Positions 43,706-52,208 of a DNA stretch of 64,000 nt are shown here, piece after piece; the stretch's first letter is position 1; each line of letters opens with the position of its first letter. Below the pieces are notes generated by a model that worked only from the letters and a program-made list of their open reading frames with translations, had not been told where the DNA came from and ran no database searches. The stretch is from contig CP133958.1 in assembly GCA_036251205.1 (NCBI GenBank), positions 2,221,210 through 2,285,209 on the forward strand, written 5' to 3'. This DNA is from Orbaceae bacterium BiB (lineage in GTDB: Bacteria > Pseudomonadota > Gammaproteobacteria > Enterobacterales > Orbaceae). Both the position numbers and the translations under genes were made by a program.

Positions 43706-44347
43706 TTACTCGGATAATACGCGATATTCACAGGGGACTAATTTTCCATCATACTCCTCATGACCTCGGTCATCGGTTTGATAGATATAGCCGTTAGCCG
43801 TGAAAACGCCCCCTTGTTCAAGCGCAATATCCCGTCCCAGTTTGTCATAATCAAGATAGTTAGCTAAGTTTCCCAGCGTTGAAATATCATAACAGCCACT
43901 TTCCTCTATCCAATAATAACCGAGGTCATACTCATTATGGATATCGGATAAATACTGGTAGCAGTCAAGCTGACCAACAAGATTGATTAACGCTTTTAAT
44001 GAGCTGATATCCCCCATTTCAACAATGGCTTGATAGTGCTCAAGTTCACTTGATGAGAGCGTCTCAAGTTGACAAGCAAGATAGTTTAACTCATCCAGGC
44101 TGGTATACTCCTCAATATATGCCGTTACTCTCTCTAGAGCCGATTCATAATCGGTTAAGAAGTATTCTTCGTACTTGACACCATCAACACCAATGCGTTT
44201 AAAGCACGCTTTAATTTCATCACGGGTGGTGGGAAGTGAAACCCATTCCCCCACCAGTTCACCTTCGTTATATTTACCCAGGTTGGTAATAAAAACAGAC
44301 AGTAAGCCATTTTTTGGGCATGACAACGCCGCAGCAATAGCAGGCAT
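43706..44347 (-). CDS. ardA: Antirestriction protein ArdA
   Basis: 213 residues, very acidic, as expected for a DNA mimic. The N-terminal FITNLGKYNEGELVGEWVSLP and the later YDLGYYWIEESGCYDISTLGNLANYLDYDKLGRDI are typical ArdA segments. The protein blocks type I restriction-modification enzymes by imitating B-form DNA, protecting the element on entry into a new host. An AAGGAGT site precedes the ATG. Its presence marks the region as horizontally mobile. Confidence 0.88.
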   Translation of the reverse strand: MPAIAAALSCPKNGLLSVFITNLGKYNEGELVGEWVSLPTTRDEIKACFKRIGVDGVKYEEYFLTDYESALERVTAYIEEYTSLDELNYLACQLETLSSSELEHYQAIVEMGDISSLKALINLVGQLDCYQYLSDIHNEYDLGYYWIEESGCYDISTLGNLANYLDYDKLGRDIALEQGGVFTANGYIYQTDDRGHEEYDGKLVPCEYRVLSE

Positions 44348-44508
44348 AATAACTCCTTAAATAAGAAAATAAGAGGATTAGAAAAAACGGATTAGATAAA
44401 ATGAAATTGAGTACTAATTCATTTATACATCAGCTGTGCAATAGATTGCCTTATGTTGTATTTTTTGATAGGCTCAGAATAAAATAAGTAATAAGTGGTC
44501 TTTTGAAT

Positions 44509-45723
44509 ATGTCAGGACTTGCGCATCGTTATAAACAGAAAAATGACTTTATTGCGATTTGCCGCCGAAAAAACTGTAATGAACCCATTTACATGAGCGA
44601 GAAGATTGCTAGTGAAAAAAGACTCTGTTTAAAGCACTATGATCTGTTCATTGAAAAACATTTCAAGTCAATTTCCCAGCCAAATAAAAACAATATATGT
44701 AAAATTTGTGGTGAAGAAATTGAGAATAAACGCAATAAATTATATTGTTCAGTTGAGTGTCGCCAACAAGCCTCTCGTAAAATTAAAACTAACTCAATTG
44801 AAAAACTCGTAAAATCCCTTGAGTGGCAAAAAGTAGAACGATTAATAAAAAGTAGCCCCCTTGGTTTAAATTCAATTAACCACAGTGAAAATCTTGATGA
44901 TCTTTATCGATTATTCATCCTTTGTCATTTTGAAATTAAAAGTAAGCGGAATAACACTGGATTTACTTTTCAGCACATTATTCCTGTTCGCTTTGGGGGG
45001 CAAAATACATTGGATAATATTATTATTGTCCCCGCCTTTATTAAGCGCTCAATGAATTTATCGCTAGTTGGTGCATCTAATTTAATTAAAGGCAAAAAGT
45101 CCATTTATATTAAAAATAATATTGTTGACACTTGCCTTAATAATAAAAACCTTAAAGATAAAATGGTGAAATTAATTGAAAAGATTAATCTCACCTTTGA
45201 TGTTAATACAGAGGAGAAATTAACAGAAAAAGAATACGATTCAATAAAAAACGAGTCATCTTTTATTAACTCTATTCGAGCGTTATTTTTATTTCGACTT
45301 AATACATATCTTCCTGATTCTTTACTAAACCATCTGAAAATACAGTTGTATTTAATAAAAAAAACTATCAACATTAAGCCATTTAACTATCTAATCAATT
45401 GGTTTGAAAAACTTGATACTAATCAGTTTGTGCGTGATATAGATAGAAAAGATATTTTTAATATTCTCCCTTTATTTTTTTATAGTGTAGTGCTCAACTA
45501 TGATAAAAAAGATTCTATTTTATCAAGGAGGGAGAATATAAACTTACTCTTGTCTTTGATAGGAGATTGTCCAGAGCAATCTCAACTCAATCAGTTAAAT
45601 CAAATTTTATTTCGTAACATCATTTTTTTGATTAAATTTAATTTCAAAAAAGATATCCCTGAAAATAAGCGCGCTAATTATAGTTTCATGAATAATTTAT
45701 ATGAAAGATATGTCAAAAAATAA
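44509..45723 (+). CDS. Unknown zinc-finger protein with HNH-like motif, first of a tandem pair
   Basis: 404 residues from the ATG at 44509 (a TTG lies two codons upstream). I do not recognise the family. The N-terminus has a first finger (CRRKNC ... CLKHYD, about residues 17-42) and a second, treble-clef-like finger (CKICGEE ... YCSVECRQ, about 64-85). Near residue 150 the segment QHIIPVRFGGQNTLDNIIIVP looks like the core of an HNH nuclease (His ... GG ... N). The C-terminal 200 residues are helical with many Lys/Asn. It is transcribed opposite to its island neighbours. A DNA- or RNA-binding role, perhaps nuclease, is plausible. Its stop overlaps the next gene by 23 bp. Confidence 0.6.
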   Translation: MSGLAHRYKQKNDFIAICRRKNCNEPIYMSEKIASEKRLCLKHYDLFIEKHFKSISQPNKNNICKICGEEIENKRNKLYCSVECRQQASRKIKTNSIEKLVKSLEWQKVERLIKSSPLGLNSINHSENLDDLYRLFILCHFEIKSKRNNTGFTFQHIIPVRFGGQNTLDNIIIVPAFIKRSMNLSLVGASNLIKGKKSIYIKNNIVDTCLNNKNLKDKMVKLIEKINLTFDVNTEEKLTEKEYDSIKNESSFINSIRALFLFRLNTYLPDSLLNHLKIQLYLIKKTINIKPFNYLINWFEKLDTNQFVRDIDRKDIFNILPLFFYSVVLNYDKKDSILSRRENINLLLSLIGDCPEQSQLNQLNQILFRNIIFLIKFNFKKDIPENKRANYSFMNNLYERYVKK

Positions 45724-46819
45724 AACGTTAAAATGCATAAGAAGCCATTGTGAAAATAAAATTTATATTCAAAGCAAACTAGCTAAACAGTTAGGGCTGT
45801 GTCTTCATCACTTCACGCTACATTCTGAACAATATTTTCATTGTGATTATTGCCATTTATTGTCAAAAAGGAAGAAAAGTACCATTAATAATTATTGCTC
45901 AAATAGATGCCGAAGACTTGACTATATACCTAAACAAAAATGGTTCAAAATACTTAATGCTGACATCAATCGAATTTCAACCAATATACAAGATGATAAA
46001 ATCCGTAATAGTTTTTTTTATTCACTGACTACAACTTCATTAATTAAAGATATTCAATTTTTATATGAACTAAAAAACGGTCAACAAAATATCATGCGAT
46101 TCGTTGAAAGATTGTTTAAAAAAAGTTTTGAAACAGTAGAATATGTTTCTGTTTTAGATGTGTCTATTTGTCACCATTCAACCATAACCATCGGGGCATT
46201 ACATTTTATTGCCCCTACAAAAATCACAAACAAAATAGAGAAAAATAATTTTTTATTAGAAATGATTAAAGCTAATGGACAGGAATCATTAAGACTATTT
46301 AATTACCTTGATTCAATTTTTTCCATTCCATGTTCAAATAAAAACCTTGAAGATAAATCTGATGATTTAAATAAATTTGTTTTTTTCTTTTCAAAAGAAG
46401 AGCCTTACAATCACTATCCTATACTTAAGTTACTCGACTATTATCTTTATGGTTTAGTAGATGACAATGACTCAGATATATTAAAAAACGCCCAAATTAA
46501 TCAATTATCAACCTGCATCGCTGAAATTAAACGCACTAATGATATTAATCCTCTTTATGTTGAGTTATTCTCTTTAATTCTCTTATATAGTCTTGTCTTT
46601 CGAGATGATAATGAAGTTATATTCATTGAATTATCTGAACTGTTAAATGATGTTGATAACAATAAACTTGAAACAAAAATTTCCATTTTTCTTCCTAAAT
46701 GGTTTGATTTTAAACTGCCAAGCATAACGAATAATAAACGCGAGTATTATTTGAAATTTTACCAATCGTTATTTCTCGTTTATAAACAGAAAATGCCCAA
46801 TATGAACGCAAGCACTTAA
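45701..46819 (+). CDS. Unknown zinc-finger protein, second of a tandem pair
   Basis: 372 residues. It shares the plan of the gene before it: an N-terminal finger (CIRSHC ... CLHHF, about residues 12-38), a second finger (CDYCHLL ... YCSNRCRR, about 49-72), then a long helical part. The HNH-like core of the first protein is not conserved; at the matching place is DVSICHHSTITIGALHFIAP, which keeps some histidines. The two are probably ancient paralogues working as a pair, since the start overlaps the previous stop by 23 bp. Function unknown. It ends 31 bp before the convergent integrase gene. Confidence 0.6.
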   Translation: MKDMSKNKTLKCIRSHCENKIYIQSKLAKQLGLCLHHFTLHSEQYFHCDYCHLLSKRKKSTINNYCSNRCRRLDYIPKQKWFKILNADINRISTNIQDDKIRNSFFYSLTTTSLIKDIQFLYELKNGQQNIMRFVERLFKKSFETVEYVSVLDVSICHHSTITIGALHFIAPTKITNKIEKNNFLLEMIKANGQESLRLFNYLDSIFSIPCSNKNLEDKSDDLNKFVFFFSKEEPYNHYPILKLLDYYLYGLVDDNDSDILKNAQINQLSTCIAEIKRTNDINPLYVELFSLILLYSLVFRDDNEVIFIELSELLNDVDNNKLETKISIFLPKWFDFKLPSITNNKREYYLKFYQSLFLVYKQKMPNMNAST

Positions 46820-46850
46820 GATAATCCTAAGTGCTTGTTTATAATCTTCA

Positions 46851-48092
46851 TCAATTTGATATGTAATCATAAGGGGCAACATATTCATCACGAATCTTAT
46901 CAAGCCAATTTGCCCACCACTGCATCATTTTAATTCTCACGTTTAAATGCTCCGCTTTATGGATATAAGCGGCTCGTACGTGATTACGCTCCTGATGGCT
47001 CATCTGCCTTTCAATTGCGTCTTTAGACCATAAATTAGATTCAACTAAAGCGCTACAGGCCATTGACCGAAATCCATGTCCACACAGCTCCGTTTTGGTG
47101 TCATAACCCAGTGAACGTAATGCTTTATTAATGGTATTTTCACTGATGGGTTTGTAAGCACTATTGTCAGCCGTCAAAATTAAATCAAATGGTGACGTCA
47201 TGGTCTTGAGCTCCATCAAAATAGCGATGACTTGCTGGCTCAGTGGCACAATATGTGGCGTTTTCATTTTCGACCCGCGCTCCGAATAGCGAACCCCTTT
47301 AATTGCCTCTCGAGTTGCGGGAATGGTCCAAATTTGATTATCAAAGTCAATTTCAGACCACCTTGCAAAGCGAAGTTCACTTGACAGCGTAAAGGTGAGC
47401 AGTTGCAATTTTAAAGTTAAGTAGGTTAATCGTTTGCCTTTATAGCTATCAATACGATTGAGTAATTCAGGGATATGAGAAAAATCCAATGTGGGATGAT
47501 GGGTTGTTTTTTGTTTGGCAACAACGCCGCTTAAGTCCTGGGCTGGATTATAGTTTAAATAACCTTGTTGGATCGCGTAGCGCAGTATGGCTTTGATACG
47601 TTGCTGTAATCGTGTTGCCAGCTCTATTTTCCCAGTATTTTCAACCTGTTTAATTGGTATGAGCAAATCCTTAGTTGTGAGTGATAAGAGTTCCCTATTA
47701 CCTAAAGTAGGCAAGAGATAACGCGTTAAACTTGAGATGATGCGCTTTTTATGTGGCTCACTCCATTTTCGTTGTGAGTTTACCCACTCCAAACTTACCT
47801 CGGAAAGGCGCCGTGTTTTATCTTCTGTCGCTCTATTTTTCGGATCGCCACCGGCCAATAAGACTTTTTTGGCTTCATCGCGTTTTTCGCGAGCATCGAG
47901 TAAATTGATGATAGGGTATTCACCGAGAGAGAGAAGTTGTTCCTTTTTGTTAAATTGATAACGATAATTCCATATTTTAGCGCCATTAGGATAAACGATA
48001 ATCACTAAACCATGACCATCATTGAGCCGATATTTTGATTTTTTAGGTTTTGCTAATTTTATTTTAAGATCTGTGAGTTTCATTATTTTCAC
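46851..48092 (-). CDS. P4-type tyrosine recombinase (integrase)
   Basis: 413 residues: an N-terminal arm-binding region (about 1-90; LKIKLAKPKKSKYRLNDGHGL), a core-binding SAM-like domain and a catalytic domain. Catalytic residues seen are Arg in SSELRFARWSEID near residue 245, HGFRS near 342 (His-x2-Arg), and His with Tyr in RQMSHQERNHVRAAYIH near 365-380. It has the P4/CP4 integrase form that usually inserts into tRNA genes. The nearest tRNA gene is tRNA-Phe, 5.3 kb away. An AlpA-like gene lies 72 bp upstream on the same strand. Confidence 0.88.
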   Translation of the reverse strand: MKIMKLTDLKIKLAKPKKSKYRLNDGHGLVIIVYPNGAKIWNYRYQFNKKEQLLSLGEYPIINLLDAREKRDEAKKVLLAGGDPKNRATEDKTRRLSEVSLEWVNSQRKWSEPHKKRIISSLTRYLLPTLGNRELLSLTTKDLLIPIKQVENTGKIELATRLQQRIKAILRYAIQQGYLNYNPAQDLSGVVAKQKTTHHPTLDFSHIPELLNRIDSYKGKRLTYLTLKLQLLTFTLSSELRFARWSEIDFDNQIWTIPATREAIKGVRYSERGSKMKTPHIVPLSQQVIAILMELKTMTSPFDLILTADNSAYKPISENTINKALRSLGYDTKTELCGHGFRSMACSALVESNLWSKDAIERQMSHQERNHVRAAYIHKAEHLNVRIKMMQWWANWLDKIRDEYVAPYDYISN

Positions 48093-48164
48093 CTGATTAA
48101 TAAAATTTAAATATAAAAAAAGCAGCCGAAGCTGCTTAATAAGGGGTTGAGTTGCGCTATTTAA

Positions 48165-48413
48165 CTAACGCTGCGATTTATTTTGGATTTGCATTACAAT
48201 CCAGTTTTCCACATCAACTAAACGCCAACGGGATGAGCGGCCGAGTTTAATGGGATGGGGGAATAAGCCTTGTTTTATTAAGGCGTAAAACCATTTGTCA
48301 GTCATGCCTGTTAGTACTTTGATGTATTTCATGTCGACTAACTGATAAGGATTAATGGTGTTATCGCATTGTTTTGCTTTTGCTTGAAGAGATGGGGTTG
48401 TTATTGTGTTCAT
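48165..48413 (-). CDS. AlpA-like regulator/excisionase
   Basis: 82 residues with the MerR/AlpA-type helix-turn-helix: MKYIKVLTGMTDKWFYALIKQGLFPHPIKLGRSSRWRL, where GRSSRW and the final WI pattern are the family hallmark. AlpA proteins of P4-like islands activate excision by controlling the integrase gene, which follows 72 bp downstream. A strong double palindrome lies directly before its start codon, so it may regulate itself. Confidence 0.83.
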   Translation of the reverse strand: MNTITTPSLQAKAKQCDNTINPYQLVDMKYIKVLTGMTDKWFYALIKQGLFPHPIKLGRSSRWRLVDVENWIVMQIQNKSQR

Positions 48414-48414
48414 C

Positions 48415-48461
48415 GGTGACCTTCTATTGAGTTAGGGATATTCCTCAATAGATAAGTCACC
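48415..48461. promoter_or_regulatory. Double palindrome directly upstream of the AlpA-like gene
   Basis: GGTGAC (48415) pairs with GTCACC (48456) and, inside, CTATTGAG (48424) pairs with CTCAATAG (48444). Fourteen of the bases thus form two nested stems in the 5' leader. It may be an operator for AlpA or a structured leader controlling translation. Confidence 0.6.
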
Positions 48462-48522
48462 TTATTAAAAATTTACTCAAAACAGCCTTTGTTTTAAGCG
48501 GCGTCCAATAATTGGACCGGTA

Positions 48523-48924
48523 TTATAGATTTGTGATAACCGGCATTTCCACTTGAAATTGTTTATGACTGTTATCTGCCCAATAAATCGTATACTCCAA
48601 ATAGTGACTTTTAGCCGTCCCAAAATAGTTATACGAGACCCTTGCTCGGCAGCGATATTCTTGAGCATTGAGGTCTCTTGAGATTTCAGCCATGCTGGTA
48701 AATTGCTTATTTTTACCCATCCCCAAATCAATGTATTTAATGACCATTTTCTTCAGCGCATTCATCGTTGCGGCATTTGTGCAGTTCGGTGGCATCGATT
48801 CCAGCGCTATCGCCTCCTTCTCGGCTTGCTCTCTGGCGGCTTTTTCTTGTGCACTTTCGCCGCAGGCCGTTAATAGTAAGCTCAGGGTGAGTAGGCTGGT
48901 GCTCATTAACGTTATTTTTTTCAT
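48523..48924 (-). CDS. Small lipoprotein of the island
   Basis: 133 residues with a lipoprotein signal and lipobox LLTACGES (Cys near 21), then an acidic coiled stretch rich in Ala/Glu (AQEKAAREQAEKEAIALE). Three further cysteines appear in the short mature domain. Function unknown. It is followed upstream (on the minus strand) by a small membrane protein gene, 28 bp away. Entry exclusion or phage exclusion lipoproteins of similar size occur in mobile elements, but no direct evidence for that was seen. Confidence 0.62.
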   Translation of the reverse strand: MKKITLMSTSLLTLSLLLTACGESAQEKAAREQAEKEAIALESMPPNCTNAATMNALKKMVIKYIDLGMGKNKQFTSMAEISRDLNAQEYRCRARVSYNYFGTAKSHYLEYTIYWADNSHKQFQVEMPVITNL

Positions 48925-48952
48925 TTTGTTTTCCTTTTAAGATTAATCACTA

Positions 48953-49171
48953 TCAATACGTTTTATTAATAATATGGCTAATCGCCCCGCCGACGAGGGT
49001 TGTCACGGCAAAGAGGGTGATGGCTTTGGTGCCTAAATGGGATGAGCCTGTTTTTTCACCATTCCCTATCTCATCATGAAGTAACTGACTGATTTTTTGT
49101 TGTGCGGCGTAAGCCGTTCCGACGGTGATAATAACGCCCGTCACACTACTGATTAATTTAAAGATATTCAT
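48953..49171 (-). CDS. Small membrane protein, unknown function
   Basis: 72 residues with two hydrophobic segments (about 5-22 and 48-65) separated by a polar loop with a Gly/Lys-rich part. A ribosome site (AAGGAGA) precedes the ATG at suitable distance, supporting translation. No family recognised. It lies 43 bp after the WYL-regulator gene and is likely co-transcribed with it and the lipoprotein gene. Confidence 0.55.
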   Translation of the reverse strand: MNIFKLISSVTGVIITVGTAYAAQQKISQLLHDEIGNGEKTGSSHLGTKAITLFAVTTLVGGAISHIINKTY

Positions 49172-49214
49172 GAAATTTATCTCCTTATTGATTGATGATA
49201 TAAAATGAACGAGG

Positions 49215-50123
49215 CTAAGTGATGTTTAAATTAAATAATCGACTGAGCAGTGAATAATGTGGCAATGCATGAATAAAGGCTTCAGACTCAATAATATCGA
49301 GTAAGAGTGCATGGGTTTTAAAGGGCTTATTTAAGCCTTTGACATTGATTAACTCCTCATAACGACAGGCCCAAATTTTGCCTAAATGACTGCCGACTAA
49401 AAACCACTCTTGATTGACATAAACGAGCCGATAAGGGTGGAAGGGCTTATCGGCGGTGAGCGTGAACAAATCCCGCGCCTTTGAGGTTAACTTACGGGTG
49501 AGTTCCGTTGGTAATACCGACTGTGATGGGTCGAGCTTAAATAACAGGCACTCCCTTTTTAAAATTGCCTGGGTAATGAGTAAAAAGGCACTAAAGGGTT
49601 TAACACTTCTTTTGGGGGGATAGGTATAAACGATAAACGGGGAAGAATCTTGTTTGGTTAAAATGGCAGCCAGTTTATTATCCAGCACCGGAAATAATCT
49701 ATCCACATAAGTCATTTTAGCAAAGCGCACCAGGTCACTGGTGGTTAGCCTCGCACCGTATTGCTGCTTGGATAGAAAATACCGCTTATCTTGACACTCA
49801 ATATCGAGCATCGCAAGACGTTCATGTAAATCGCGGTAAATGGTGCGTTCACTGACGTTAAATTCACTGGCTAGGTCCGATAGTAATATTTTCTCGCCCA
49901 TAAAAAGACGTATCATCATATCACTGAGCCGATAAGCCAGCGGGTCATGACAGTGTGAGGGTTTTGCTTTATTTTTTTCTGTTTCTGTTTCTGTTTCCGT
50001 TTCTGTTTCTGTTTCTGTTTTTATTTTTTGTCCTTTTTCTTTTATATCCTCCTGATTGTCATCATGATGACCGTGTTCATTTTGTTTAGGTTTATCTGGC
50101 TCAGTTTGCTTGACATTAGACAT
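49215..50123 (-). CDS. WYL-domain transcriptional regulator with acidic TE-repeat linker
   Basis: 302 residues. The first 55 are disordered and contain seven Thr-Glu repeats. A winged helix-turn-helix follows (about 60-110; LLSDLASEFNVSERTIYRDL). The WYL domain (about 165-290) shows PYRLVYVNQEWFLVGS, the form of the signature in this family. WYL regulators of this kind (BrxR/CapW-like) often control anti-phage or mobile-element genes and bind inverted repeats. A perfect 8-bp-arm palindrome lies 13 bp upstream of the start codon, suggesting autoregulation. Two related palindromes lie upstream of the YaaW-like gene. Confidence 0.75.
   Translation of the reverse strand: MSNVKQTEPDKPKQNEHGHHDDNQEDIKEKGQKIKTETETETETETETEKNKAKPSHCHDPLAYRLSDMMIRLFMGEKILLSDLASEFNVSERTIYRDLHERLAMLDIECQDKRYFLSKQQYGARLTTSDLVRFAKMTYVDRLFPVLDNKLAAILTKQDSSPFIVYTYPPKRSVKPFSAFLLITQAILKRECLLFKLDPSQSVLPTELTRKLTSKARDLFTLTADKPFHPYRLVYVNQEWFLVGSHLGKIWACRYEELINVKGLNKPFKTHALLLDIIESEAFIHALPHYSLLSRLFNLNIT
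49975..50022. repeat. Hexanucleotide repeat coding for the Thr-Glu tract
   Basis: Six GTTTCT-type hexamers (one with GTTTCC) between 49981 and 50016, plus imperfect ends, encode the alternating Thr-Glu stretch on the minus strand. The unit is 6 bp, so slippage would change the linker length without shifting the frame. Confidence 0.85.
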
Positions 50124-50135
50124 AAAAATTCCCTA

Positions 50136-50156
50136 CGCTGACAGGTCGTGTCAGCG
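50136..50156. promoter_or_regulatory. Palindromic operator upstream of the WYL regulator
   Basis: CGCTGACA and TGTCAGCG arms with a 5-bp spacer GGTCG, ending 13 bp before the regulator start codon. The core TGACA-N5-TGTCA recurs twice upstream of the YaaW-like gene. Confidence 0.68.
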
Positions 50157-50290
50157 GTCTGATTAACGATAAAATAAAGTCTGATAGGTTGGCTTGAGGC
50201 TGAGATAAGCGCCGTTATTATGGCGCCCTTGCTATCTAAGCAAATGCCCCAGCTACTGTTACTGAATCATCAAGCGCATTGCTTCTTGCT

Positions 50291-51043
50291 TCATGACTCA
50301 CCCTCAGGCTGATAAAGGTGGCGCTGACGAAGGTAACCAATAATAATGCAAGCCGGGATGGTGACCCGAAAAGCGGGACTGGCGATATCAGAGGCCAGCC
50401 AAGCCATATTGATAGCAAGACCAACGGGGCCTGATAAAAACTTCATGGATGTGGTTAATGCAATATATACCGACATGGGAGCCTTTAACCCAATCGAGCG
50501 AAGTAACATGGCAAGTGTTTTAGTTGCAAAGGTGTAGGCGGCAAAGCCCGATAATTTGATACTGGCTTGCAGTGTGGCTAATATCATTTGGGTTGATGGC
50601 ACGGAGATACTCATGCCCATGTCACGGATAAAATCCATTTTCTCCTCATCACTCATTTTATTTAAGGTGAGTTCAACCATTTTCATCATGAGGTTCATTT
50701 CAATCATCTCGGTGGGGGACTTTTTATTAAAATTCACCTTTTGCCGTTTACACACGTCAATGAGTATTTCACGATATAACACGCCTTTCCCACGACGGGC
50801 GACGGTGGCAAGGGAGTTTGCGCCAAAGGTTTGCACTTCAGCGGCAATCGCTTGCCAGTACTGTTGATGGTCACCTTTAGGATGATGTAATACATAATCC
50901 ATATGCTGCGTTAATGTCTCAGTGCGACGCGGCCTATTATCTTTCGGGTCATGGGTGAGTAGGGACACTAATAATGATAAATCATCATTATTACAGTATT
51001 GTAAAAAGTCCAAATCCTCATCTTCACGGTAAACAGCCATCAA
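50291..51043 (-). CDS. YaaW-like protein
   Basis: 250 residues. The N-terminus DLDFLQYCNNDDLSLLVSLLTHD and the later WQAIAAEVQTFGANSLATVARRGKGVLYREILIDVCKR agree with the YaaW family of E. coli (about 237 residues). The central and C-terminal parts are hydrophobic, with FRVTIPACIIIGYLRQR near the end, also as in YaaW. The family's function is unknown; members often lie in mobile islands. Two ATGs in tandem (51043, 51040) could start it. Two TGACA-N5-TGTCA palindromes upstream link it to the WYL regulator. Confidence 0.78.
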   Translation of the reverse strand: MMAVYREDEDLDFLQYCNNDDLSLLVSLLTHDPKDNRPRRTETLTQHMDYVLHHPKGDHQQYWQAIAAEVQTFGANSLATVARRGKGVLYREILIDVCKRQKVNFNKKSPTEMIEMNLMMKMVELTLNKMSDEEKMDFIRDMGMSISVPSTQMILATLQASIKLSGFAAYTFATKTLAMLLRSIGLKAPMSVYIALTTSMKFLSGPVGLAINMAWLASDIASPAFRVTIPACIIIGYLRQRHLYQPEGES

Positions 51044-51129
51044 TATTCTCCTTAATCGTTAAGTCATGTTTAAATTACGGTTACATTACGTTTAAATAAC
51101 CACGTTAAGGAGAGTGTAAACAACGGCGA

Positions 51130-51144
51130 TGACAGGTTATGTCA
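51130..51144. promoter_or_regulatory. Second TGACA-N5-TGTCA palindrome
   Basis: TGACAGGTTATGTCA lies 87-101 bp upstream of the YaaW-like gene. The spacer GGTTA resembles GGTCG in the palindrome before the WYL regulator. Confidence 0.62.
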
Positions 51145-51326
51145 AAAAAAGGAGAAATATCGTTAAAAATGAAAATAATTTTACCGGTTACTTAAATACG
51201 CTAAATCGTCATAACAACCCTGATAAAAAAGAATAACATTTTGATTAAAAAGGATTAATGACTTATTTCACTGACTGTAAATTAAATGAATCAGGTAAAC
51301 GAAAGACGCCCTTAAAATTAACAATT

Positions 51327-51341
51327 TGACACAACCTGTCA
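51327..51341. promoter_or_regulatory. Third TGACA-N5-TGTCA palindrome
   Basis: TGACACAACCTGTCA, extended to TTTGACA/TGTCAAA arms, in the 388-bp gap 51044-51431. Read on the other strand the spacer is GGTTG, matching the other two. The rest of the gap shows no gene or other clear signal. Confidence 0.6.
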
Positions 51342-51431
51342 AAAAATAGCCTATCATTGCTAACTGAAAAATCATGCAATCCCAATTAAATCAGTCGATT
51401 AGGTTAATGGCGAGTAACAAGCCCTTTCGTT

Positions 51432-52109
51432 TTAACCCGCTTTTAAACGAGTTGGAGGCTGCGTCCATAAATTATCCTGACTCAATTGTTTATGAGCGCT
51501 GAGTCCTAATCGATAAGTCACCATGCCGTCCAAGGTTAAGGTTGAGATAAAACGTAAACAAGTTAACCACGGTTTATTGGTCGGTAGTAAGTCAACATCC
51601 CCCTTATTATACGATTGCTGTAAGCGCTGAATGAGTGACGTCTTAGTGTAAGGCAAATCCCATTCAACAATGGGTACGCGTTGCATTAATTGTAATAGCT
51701 GCTGACGCGTCTCTGCCTGGTGTAAATCTACGTGACACAATATCGCAATGGCCATTACGAATCGCAGTCTTAAGCCATAAAGCATCAGCTGCTTAGCTGA
51801 TATGGTAGGGAGTTGCTTTTTTGCCATTTCACTTAACTTAAGCAGCGTAATACCACCTTGTATTACACTTGATGCCGTCATTGATTTCAGGGATTCACCA
51901 CGAATGAGTGCGGTGATGGCATGACTGCAGGTATTGCCTACATAGCCATTCTTTTTACGTATTCGTGCTGATTTTCGGGTCACTTTGGCTAAATAATGAT
52001 TTGCCAGTTGATGGGGAGCATGGCTACTGTTTTTTAATCCCAATAAATAGGGATAATACAGTGAGAATAATACTGACTCAGGTGCAATAAGATTTTGAGC
52101 TTGAAACAT
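51432..52109 (-). CDS. Unknown island protein (225 residues)
   Basis: A soluble, basic, mostly helical protein with no motif I recognise. Segments such as HYLAKVTRKSARIRKKNGYVGNTC are strongly basic and could bind nucleic acid. An AAGGAGT site precedes the ATG, giving good support for translation. It and the next gene form a pair upstream of the regulator-linked genes and are more G+C-rich than the chromosome around them. No function is assigned. Confidence 0.58.
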   Translation of the reverse strand: MFQAQNLIAPESVLFSLYYPYLLGLKNSSHAPHQLANHYLAKVTRKSARIRKKNGYVGNTCSHAITALIRGESLKSMTASSVIQGGITLLKLSEMAKKQLPTISAKQLMLYGLRLRFVMAIAILCHVDLHQAETRQQLLQLMQRVPIVEWDLPYTKTSLIQRLQQSYNKGDVDLLPTNKPWLTCLRFISTLTLDGMVTYRLGLSAHKQLSQDNLWTQPPTRLKAG

Positions 52110-52208
52110 AATAACTCCTTAGTTAATACATAGTGAGAATATTCAGCTAATATTAACTATTTAGAGATTTTTATAATGTATTTCAAATAACGCCCTTCAT
52201 CGAATGAA

